Below, piece by piece: positions 57,788-64,000 of a DNA stretch of 64,000 nucleotides. This DNA comes from Leptolyngbya boryana PCC 6306 (lineage in GTDB: Bacteria; Cyanobacteriota; Cyanobacteriia; Leptolyngbyales; Leptolyngbyaceae). Both the position numbers and the translations under genes were made by a program. The stretch spans positions 2,870,577-2,934,576 of the forward strand of contig NZ_KB731324.1 of assembly GCF_000353285.1 (NCBI RefSeq), given 5' to 3'. Numbering within the stretch: position 1 is the first letter of the stretch; the number at the start of each line of letters is the position of its first letter. A model generated the notes under the pieces. It worked only from the letters and a program-made list of their open reading frames with translations. It was not told the origin of the DNA and did not search any database.

Positions 57788-58699
57788 ATGAAAGTTGCAG
57801 TGACAGGATCAACCGGATTTGTTGGAAGTCGGTTGGTGGAAAGATTGTTGGCGGAGAACCATCAAGTGGTGGCATTTACTCGGAATGTAAGTAGTGCTGA
57901 ACGAGTGTTGCCAAAATCTGAAAATCTGGAAATTGTGGCTTATAGTCCGAAAGAAGCGGGGGAATGGCAAGAGAAAATTTCAGGATGCGATGGCGTTGTG
58001 AATTTGGCGGGAGAGCCGATCGCTGAAAATCGTTGGACTCCTGAATTGAAAAAAACATTGCTCGAAAGTCGAACTTTGACTACGCAGAATGTGGTGAATG
58101 CGATCGCACAAGCTAATCCAAAACCTTCAGTGCTTGTAAATGCTTCAGCGATCGGTTTCTATGGCACGAGCGAAACAGCTAGCTTTGATGAAAATAGTGC
58201 ATCAGGACAGGATTTCTTAGCCGAAGTTTGTCGAGCTTGGGAAGCAGAAGCAAACAAAGTGAAAGAGAGCGGAACAAGACTCGTCGTTCTCCGAATTGGG
58301 ATTGTTTTAGAAAATGGCGGGGCACTTGGAAAAATGTTGGCTCCGTTCAAAATGTTTGCAGGTGGACCAATTGGCTCAGGAAAACAATGGTTCTCTTGGA
58401 TTCATCGGGAGGATTTGGTGAGCTTGATGATTCGGGCACTCACCTCAGATATGGAAGGCGTTTACAATGCAACGGCTCCGAATCCTGTGAAAATGGCGGA
58501 GTTGACAAACACATTAGGGCAGGTGATGAATCGTCCGTCTTGGTTGCCTGTGCCGGGATTTGCACTCGAAGCAATGTTGGGGGATGGCGCGATCGTGGTT
58601 CTTGAAGGACAGCAAGTCTTGCCGAAGCGTACTCTAGAATCCGGCTTCGAGTATGCTTATCCAACGGTAAAACAGGCATTAGAAGCGATATTAAAATAA
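57788..58699 (+). CDS. TIGR01777-family NAD-dependent epimerase-like protein
   Basis: A 303-residue short-chain dehydrogenase of the TIGR01777 (SulA-like/YfcH) family. MKVAVTGSTGFVGSRLVERLL is the NAD(P)-binding TGxxGxxG. Then come VVNLAGEPIAENRWTPELKKTLLESR, NASAIGFYGTSE (the YG with neighbouring Ser), VVLRIGIVLENGGALGKMLAPFKMFAGGPIGSGKQWFSWIHREDLV and FALEAMLGDGA...GQQVLPKR. In cyanobacteria and plants relatives are linked to photosystem assembly and cell division. The exact role is unknown. Confidence 0.93.
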   Translation: MKVAVTGSTGFVGSRLVERLLAENHQVVAFTRNVSSAERVLPKSENLEIVAYSPKEAGEWQEKISGCDGVVNLAGEPIAENRWTPELKKTLLESRTLTTQNVVNAIAQANPKPSVLVNASAIGFYGTSETASFDENSASGQDFLAEVCRAWEAEANKVKESGTRLVVLRIGIVLENGGALGKMLAPFKMFAGGPIGSGKQWFSWIHREDLVSLMIRALTSDMEGVYNATAPNPVKMAELTNTLGQVMNRPSWLPVPGFALEAMLGDGAIVVLEGQQVLPKRTLESGFEYAYPTVKQALEAILK

Positions 58700-58851
58700 A
58701 CTGCGGAAACCCTAGATTTCATGGGAATTTCAGCCCTGATCCCATTTATGAATTTGTGCTAAAATTGTCCCAATATGAGGCGAAGCAGGTATACTTTCTA
58801 GGCATCTTTTTTCGCTCATAAAGTAGTACAAAAGTATTTCGGAGTCTCCGT

Positions 58852-61509
58852 ATGACATTCTCCCAGGAACCGCCTCAAGATCGGATTATTCCAACCGATT
58901 TACGCAACGAAATGCAGCGGTCTTACCTGGAATACGCGATGAGCGTGATTGTGGGGCGAGCGCTACCCGATGCACGAGATGGGCTGAAACCTGTGCATCG
59001 TCGCATTCTCTACGCAATGCACGAATTGGGGCTGACCCACGATCGACCGTTCAGAAAATGCGCCCGTGTCGTCGGGGAAGTGTTGGGTAAATATCATCCG
59101 CACGGTGATACAGCGGTTTACGATGCGTTAGTGCGGATGGCGCAGGACTTTTCGATGCGATCGCCTCTGATCGATGGGCATGGCAACTTTGGTTCGATCG
59201 ATAACGATCCACCTGCGGCAATGCGATATACCGAATGTCGTTTGACCTCTTTGACAGCCTATTCGCTGCTGCAAGATATCGAATCGGAAACGGTTGACTT
59301 TGCAGATAACTTTGATGGTTCCGTTCAAGAGCCAACGGTTCTCCCTTCACGAATCCCGCAACTGCTTTTGAATGGTTCAGCCGGGATTGCTGTTGGGATG
59401 GCAACCAACATTCCGCCTCATAATTTAGGGGAATTGATTGATGGGTTGGTGGCATTGATTGAGAATCCAGATTTGACGGATTTGGATTTGATGCAGTACA
59501 TTCCAGGGCCTGATTTTCCGACGGGAGCGCAGATTTTAGGACGCACTGGAATTCGTGAAGCTTATACGACGGGACGTGGATCAATCACAATGCGCGGTGT
59601 TGCTGCGATCGAAACAATCGAGCAACGGGGACGACCCGATAAAGACGCAATCATCATTACCGCATTGCCGTATCAAACCAATAAAGCAGCGCTGATTGAG
59701 CGAATTGCAGAATTGGTCAACGATCGCAAGATTGAAGGCATTTCTGATGTACGCGACGAGAGCGATCGCGATGGGATGCGGATTGTGATTGAACTGCGGC
59801 GAGACGCTTATCCGCGTGTTGTCCTGAACAATCTTTATAAGCAGACTCCGATTCAAGCCAATTTTGGGGCAAATATGCTGGCGCTCGTTAACGGCGAGCC
59901 ACAGCTGTTGACCTTGAAGCAGTTTTTGACGGTGTTCTTAGAGTTCCGGGTTGAGGCGATTACTCGTCGGACTCAGTATCAACTTCGCAAGGCAGAAGAA
60001 CGCGATCATCTCTTGCAAGGGTTGTTAATTGCCTTGTCGAATCTGGATGGCATTATTGCTCTGATTCGGAGTGCAGCGGATACTGCTACTGCGAAGCAGC
60101 AATTGATTGAGACGTATTCGCTCTCTGAATCGCAAGCGGATGCCATTCTGCAAATGCAATTGCGACGCTTGACTGCGTTAGAAGCGGAAAAGATCGAGCA
60201 AGAACATGAAGACTTGCAAGCTCAAATTCGAGACTTGTTAGATATCTTGGCAAGACGCGAGCGGATTTTAGAAATCATTACGACTGAGGTAACGCAGCTT
60301 AAAGCAACCCATGCAACGCCACGGCGAACGGTGATCGAGCAATCAGAAGATGAGTTGGGAGATATTGATCTCATCGCGAACGAGAAATCGATCGTTCTCG
60401 TCACCGAGCAAGGCTACATTAAGCGGATGCCGATCAGTACTTTTGAAGCACAGAGCCGGGCAACCCGCGGGAAATCCGGGGCGAAGATGAAGGAAGACGA
60501 TGCGGTTGAACACTTCATTAGCTGTTGTGACCACGATAGTGTGTTGTTCTTTAGCGATCGTGGAGTTGTATACGCGCTGAAAGCCTATCAAATTCCCCTT
60601 GGGTCGAGAACTTCGCGTGGGACTCCGATCGTTCAACTGCTCACCGTTCCACACGAAGAGAAAATTACCTCTGTCATTTCGGTCTCAGAGTTTTCAGACG
60701 ACGAGTATCTGGTGATGTTGACCAACAAAGGTTACATCAAGAAAACTGCCCTTTCAGCGTTTAGCAACATTCGGACGAATGGGTTGATTGCGATTTCTTT
60801 GGAAGAAGGCGATCAACTGCGATGGGTGCGGCTGTCGCGAGTCGATGACAGTATCATCATTGGATCGAGTCTAGGTCGATCGATTCACTTCCGAGTCAAC
60901 CATGAGCAGCTCCGTCCTTTGGGTCGGGCGACCCGTGGCGTTCGGGCAATGTCGCTCAGAAATGGTGACAGCCTAGTCGGTATGGCAATCTTGCCAGGGC
61001 AGATTGTGGCAGATGTCGCACAAGCTCAGGCGGAAGGGGCTGCCGATGAGGATGAAGAAACGGGAGTCGATGAGAATGCAGAATTGCCGCCTCAATCCGG
61101 GCCTTGGGCACTTGTGATTACAACAGGAGGCTATGGTAAGCGGGTTCCCGTGAAACAGTTCCGACTGCAAAATCGAGCAGGCATGGGAATTGTGGCAACG
61201 AAATTCCGTAAGCCTGGAGATACCTTATCTGCCCTGCATATTGTGAACGAAGGCGATGAAATGATGCTGATCACAAATCGCGGCATTATCATTCGGCAAT
61301 CTGTGGATGCGATTTCATCTCAGTCGCGGGCAGCGACAGGGGTACGTGTACAGCGATTGGATGAAGATGATGCGATCGCAGCCGTTGCTCTAGTGCCTGC
61401 TACCTCTGAAGAAGGGGGAATGATTGAGGATGAGATTGAAGCTGAAATCGCAGCCGAGGAAATCGCAACCGAAATCACAACCGAAATTGCAACCGAAGTA
61501 GAAGAGTAA
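58852..61509 (+). CDS. gyrA: DNA gyrase subunit A
   Basis: An 885-residue topoisomerase subunit. The active-site Tyr126 is in [10 protein letters not shown]; the 81-91 segment [11 protein letters not shown] corresponds to the quinolone-resistance region, with Thr87 where E. coli has Ser83. The C-terminal domain has six-bladed-propeller repeats and the GyrA-box [13 protein letters not shown], supporting negative supercoiling rather than topoisomerase IV. An acidic insertion lies near 720-745, and the last 35 residues are a Glu/Ile/Ala/Thr repeat tail. Followed by a terminator at 61608. Confidence 0.96.
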   Translation: MTFSQEPPQDRIIPTDLRNEMQRSYLEYAMSVIVGRALPDARDGLKPVHRRILYAMHELGLTHDRPFRKCARVVGEVLGKYHPHGDTAVYDALVRMAQDFSMRSPLIDGHGNFGSIDNDPPAAMRYTECRLTSLTAYSLLQDIESETVDFADNFDGSVQEPTVLPSRIPQLLLNGSAGIAVGMATNIPPHNLGELIDGLVALIENPDLTDLDLMQYIPGPDFPTGAQILGRTGIREAYTTGRGSITMRGVAAIETIEQRGRPDKDAIIITALPYQTNKAALIERIAELVNDRKIEGISDVRDESDRDGMRIVIELRRDAYPRVVLNNLYKQTPIQANFGANMLALVNGEPQLLTLKQFLTVFLEFRVEAITRRTQYQLRKAEERDHLLQGLLIALSNLDGIIALIRSAADTATAKQQLIETYSLSESQADAILQMQLRRLTALEAEKIEQEHEDLQAQIRDLLDILARRERILEIITTEVTQLKATHATPRRTVIEQSEDELGDIDLIANEKSIVLVTEQGYIKRMPISTFEAQSRATRGKSGAKMKEDDAVEHFISCCDHDSVLFFSDRGVVYALKAYQIPLGSRTSRGTPIVQLLTVPHEEKITSVISVSEFSDDEYLVMLTNKGYIKKTALSAFSNIRTNGLIAISLEEGDQLRWVRLSRVDDSIIIGSSLGRSIHFRVNHEQLRPLGRATRGVRAMSLRNGDSLVGMAILPGQIVADVAQAQAEGAADEDEETGVDENAELPPQSGPWALVITTGGYGKRVPVKQFRLQNRAGMGIVATKFRKPGDTLSALHIVNEGDEMMLITNRGIIIRQSVDAISSQSRAATGVRVQRLDEDDAIAAVALVPATSEEGGMIEDEIEAEIAAEEIATEITTEIATEVEE

Positions 61510-61607
61510 GATTCGGGAAGAACTCCCGATACATTGCTGTCTTTCTGAGTAAGGGGCGCGATCTTCAAAAGTTGAAAGCGCCAAGCTGCTACATGACCTA
61601 AATGGAG

Positions 61608-61642
61608 AAAGCTGTCTTTCTACTCGGGAGGCAGCTTTTTTT
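61608..61642 (+). terminator. Rho-independent terminator of gyrA
   Basis: AAAGCTGTC at 61608-61616 pairs with GGCAGCTTT at 61630-61638 (one G-U), then a run of T to 61642. It overlaps the 3' end of the convergent small gene. Confidence 0.72.
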
Positions 61643-61826
61643 CGGAAGTCGCTTCTTGAGCTTGAATAAGTTGCTCGATTTCTGCTACGGCTTGTTCTAA
61701 ATCGATTGGGCAGCTTGCAGGGGTTGGCTCATCTTCAGGCGACCAAATTGTTTGCTCCAGCTTATTGAGCGATTCTGCAAACGCTTGAGCCGCAGCACGA
61801 CGTAATTCTCGCTGTTGATGATCCAT
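61620..61826 (-). CDS. Small hypothetical protein
   Basis: A 68-residue acidic, helical protein, MDHQQRELRRAAAQAFAESL at the start and ending SEKKLPPE, with AGGAG seven bases before its ATG. LNKLEQTIW and LEQAVAEIEQLIQAQ are amphipathic helices. It has no motif I recognise. It is convergent with gyrA and its last codons lie in the gyrA terminator stem. The good ribosome site supports it being real. Confidence 0.7.
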   Translation of the reverse strand: MDHQQRELRRAAAQAFAESLNKLEQTIWSPEDEPTPASCPIDLEQAVAEIEQLIQAQEATSEKKLPPE

Positions 61827-62013
61827 ATCTTGACTCCTAAACGGGTTGAAACTCGAACTTGAGCTTCAACGGGAATACTCCAATTTCCACGGTGGCTCCG
61901 CTTGAATCAGGATGCCCAGTTCGGAATCGAGGGATGCCATTTTAGAAAAATCGTATTGTCGAATGGGCGCTTCACGGTTGAGAATAAATAGGCATTAAGA
62001 ACGGGAGGGGACT

Positions 62014-63435
62014 GTGGCTCACGATTATGATTTAGTGATTGTAGGCGCGGGCGTGGGTGGTCATGGAGCGGCGCTTCATGCCGTTGATTGTGGTCTGAAA
62101 ACTGCGATCGTGGAAGCAGCAGATATGGGCGGGACTTGTGTGAATCGCGGCTGCATTCCCTCTAAAGCACTGCTTGCCGCATCAGGACGAGTGAGAGAAT
62201 TGCAGCAGACAGACCATCTCAAGGCATTAGGCGTTGATGTGGGAGATGTTTCCTTTGACCGGGCTGCGATCGCGCAACATGCTCAGAATTTGGTCAATAA
62301 ACAGCGTGAAGGCTTAATTGGGAGTCTGAAACGTCTGAATGTCGATGTGATTCAAGGTCATGCCAAAGTCGCAGGTGCGCAAAAATTGATTGTCTCCACC
62401 CCAGAAGGTGAGAAAACGATTACGGCGGAGAATATTATTCTAGCTCCGGGGTCAATTCCATTTGTACCGCCCGGAGTGCAAGTGGACGGCAAAACTGTTT
62501 TTACCAGCGATGATGCGATTAAGTTGGAATCATTGCCGCCTTGGATTGCGATCGTGGGAAGTGGGTACATCGGATTAGAATTCTCTGATGTTTATACGGC
62601 ACTCGGTTGTGAAGTCACGATGATCGAAGGTCTGGATCAATTGATGCCAGGATTTGATCCAGATATTGCCAAGTTAGCGCAGCGGATTTTGATTACTCCC
62701 CGCGATGTGGAAACGAAAGTTGGAGTGTTTGCCGCGAAAGTCACACCTGGATCGCCAGTGACGATCGAGCTAATTGACGCAAAAACGAAAGAACTCGTCG
62801 ATGTGCTCGAAGTCGATGCTTGCTTGGTTGCAGCCGGGCGAGTGCCTGCCGCGAATGACATGGGCTTAGAATCAGTTGGAGTGGAACTCAATCGCGGGTT
62901 TATTCCGGTGAATGACAAGATGCAAGTTTTGTCAGACGGCAAGCCTGTGCCGCATTTATGGGCAATTGGGGATGCGACTGGGAAAATGATGCTGGCTCAC
63001 GCGGCTTCTGCTCAAGGAATCATTGCCATCGAAAATATGTGCGGTCGAACCCGAGAGATTGATTATCGATCGATTCCGGCGGCAGCCTTTACGCATCCAG
63101 AAATCAGCTTTGTCGGATTAACTGAACCGCAGGCAAAAGACCTCGCGAAAGCGGAAGGATTTGAAGTTGCAGTGGCAAGAACCTACTTTAAGGGCAATGC
63201 GAAAGCGTTGGCTGAGGGTGAAGCTGAAGGAATTGCCAAGATCGTGTTTCGCAAAGATAACGGCGAACTTTTAGGGGTGCATATTATTGGAATACATGCG
63301 GCTGATTTGATTCAGGAAGCGGCGAATGCGATCGCAAAACGCGAATCGGTCAACACGTTGGCATTCTTGGTACATACCCATCCAACGTTGTCAGAAATTC
63401 TGGATGAGGCGTACAAGCGGGCAGCCGCACATTGA
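62014..63435 (+). CDS. lpdA: Dihydrolipoyl dehydrogenase
   Basis: A 473-residue flavoprotein, E3 of pyruvate dehydrogenase and related complexes. It starts at a GTG with GGGAGGGG upstream: [23 protein letters not shown]. The redox-active disulfide is Cys42-Cys47 in [16 protein letters not shown]. The NAD-binding [13 protein letters not shown], the FAD site [20 protein letters not shown] and the C-terminal HTHPTLSEI with the catalytic His-Glu are all present. The [10 protein letters not shown] form is typical of the cyanobacterial/plastid branch. Confidence 0.96.
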   Translation: MAHDYDLVIVGAGVGGHGAALHAVDCGLKTAIVEAADMGGTCVNRGCIPSKALLAASGRVRELQQTDHLKALGVDVGDVSFDRAAIAQHAQNLVNKQREGLIGSLKRLNVDVIQGHAKVAGAQKLIVSTPEGEKTITAENIILAPGSIPFVPPGVQVDGKTVFTSDDAIKLESLPPWIAIVGSGYIGLEFSDVYTALGCEVTMIEGLDQLMPGFDPDIAKLAQRILITPRDVETKVGVFAAKVTPGSPVTIELIDAKTKELVDVLEVDACLVAAGRVPAANDMGLESVGVELNRGFIPVNDKMQVLSDGKPVPHLWAIGDATGKMMLAHAASAQGIIAIENMCGRTREIDYRSIPAAAFTHPEISFVGLTEPQAKDLAKAEGFEVAVARTYFKGNAKALAEGEAEGIAKIVFRKDNGELLGVHIIGIHAADLIQEAANAIAKRESVNTLAFLVHTHPTLSEILDEAYKRAAAH

Positions 63436-63460
63436 TTGTGGCTTTATTCCAGTCAGTTTT

Positions 63461-63562
63461 AGCCTCCTAGATGCTCAACATTGGGGAACTTTGATTGAAA
63501 ACTTCTTGAAATTCGGGAAATCTTTCTTCTCAAAGTTCTTCAAATTGGGGATTTAGGAGGCT
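63461..63562. other. Nested inverted-repeat foldback upstream of trpC
   Basis: Outer arms AGCCTCCTA (63461-63469) and TAGGAGGCT (63554-63562), and inner arms GAACTTTGA (63486-63494) and TCAAAGTTC (63530-63538), are perfectly complementary and nested. About 50 bases separate the element from the trpC start. It could be a leader RNA structure or a small inserted foldback; no peptide resembling a Trp-rich leader is seen. Confidence 0.5.
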
Positions 63563-63613
63563 CTTCAGAAAATTCTCAATTTGATCCAATCCTTTCCTAA
63601 CCTGAACCCACGC

Positions 63614-64000
63614 TATGGAAATTCGTCGTCGTCCCCCGAACCCATCTATCGCTGTTGAAGAACTGCGCTATCAAATCAAAACACCCAACAGCGAACCTGC
63701 CAACATTCTTGAAGAAATCATTTGGCATAAGGAAACTGAAGTTGATCAACTTCGGGAAAAGCTGCCCCTCAGCGAACTGCAACGCAAACTCAAAGATGCC
63801 CCCGCTCCGAAAGACTTTCTCGCGGCTTTAAGAAACAACCCCAAGAAACCTGCGGTGATCGCCGAAGTAAAAAAAGCTTCTCCAAGCAAAGGTGTTATCC
63901 GTGAAGATTTCGATCCGGTTGCGATCGCAAAATCCTATCAATCCGGCGGCGCATCCTGTCTGTCTGTCCTCACCGACACTAAGTTTTTCCAGGGCAGCTT
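63614..64000 (+). CDS. trpC: Indole-3-glycerol phosphate synthase, 5' part
   Basis: The first 129 codons are in the window and the gene runs off the right edge. It begins [20 protein letters not shown]. Then come [22 protein letters not shown], the N-terminal extension typical of the cyanobacterial enzyme, and [47 protein letters not shown] with the catalytic Lys of KKASPSKG. It closes the indole ring in tryptophan synthesis. The remaining catalytic residues are outside the window. Confidence 0.95.

Overview
The window looks like chromosomal DNA of a (probably filamentous, Leptolyngbya-like) cyanobacterium. The evidence is the very frequent HIP1-type octamer GCGATCGC, a 16S-tRNA-Ile-tRNA-Ala-23S-5S rRNA operon with cyanobacterial sequence features, two SLH-domain outer-membrane porins, a PucC/BCH-family transporter, a CIA30 protein and a complete Sll0783-type nitrogen-starvation (Nit1C) cluster. 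The genus is an inference.

Layout. 1-4.1 kb (minus strand) holds a compact peptide-modification locus: an HPr-kinase-like protein, a 52-residue precursor peptide encoded at 1214-1372, a GT4 glycosyltransferase, a PqqD-like leader-recognition protein and a fatty-acid-hydroxylase/sterol-desaturase protein. The precursor carries the lasso-peptide leader signature YxxPxLxxxGxxxxxT, but its predicted core has no Asp or Glu and is Thr/Pro/Ala-rich, so it is not an ordinary lasso peptide. 4.4-13 kb carries a CIA30 protein, glyoxalase I, two iron-uptake-type porins, a lipoprotein, a DUF1517 protein, a membrane protein and a DacB-type carboxypeptidase. 13-17.6 kb is a tripartite exporter (ATPase, FtsX-type permease, HlyD adaptor). 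17.9-20.4 kb is a znuABC-like metal importer with a Fur-family operator. 20.5-27.5 kb has a PIN toxin pair, a PrxQ-type peroxiredoxin, a PucC-family transporter, an aldo/keto reductase, an Rpn-type nuclease and uvrB. 27.6-29.6 kb has a CsbD protein and a TM0106-type nuclease.

29.8-36.9 kb is the eight-gene Nit1C cluster: flavoprotein, Sll0783 protein, nitrilase, radical SAM protein, GNAT, AIR-synthase-like protein, glycosyltransferase and MSMEG_0570 protein. Two NtcA-type promoters, each GTA-N8-TAC followed after 23 nt by TAN3T, precede its first two genes. This predicts induction by nitrogen limitation. A cloverleaf palindrome interrupts the cluster after the radical SAM gene.

37-51.5 kb contains mutL, a branched-chain aminotransferase, a polytopic membrane protein, an ABC exporter, peptide deformylase, a half-size TauE protein, a GNAT, argS, an NCS2 permease, a C39-like peptidase, nadC and a NYN-domain protein. 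51.7-57 kb is the rRNA operon with a consensus promoter and a strong terminator. 57-64 kb has an unrecognised protein, a TIGR01777 epimerase, gyrA, a small conserved-looking protein, lpdA and the 5' part of trpC, which runs off the window.

The most unusual content is the glycosyltransferase/kinase-linked lasso-leader peptide locus, followed by the NtcA-controlled Nit1C cluster with its atypical radical SAM protein, and a family of three dispersed cloverleaf repeats.
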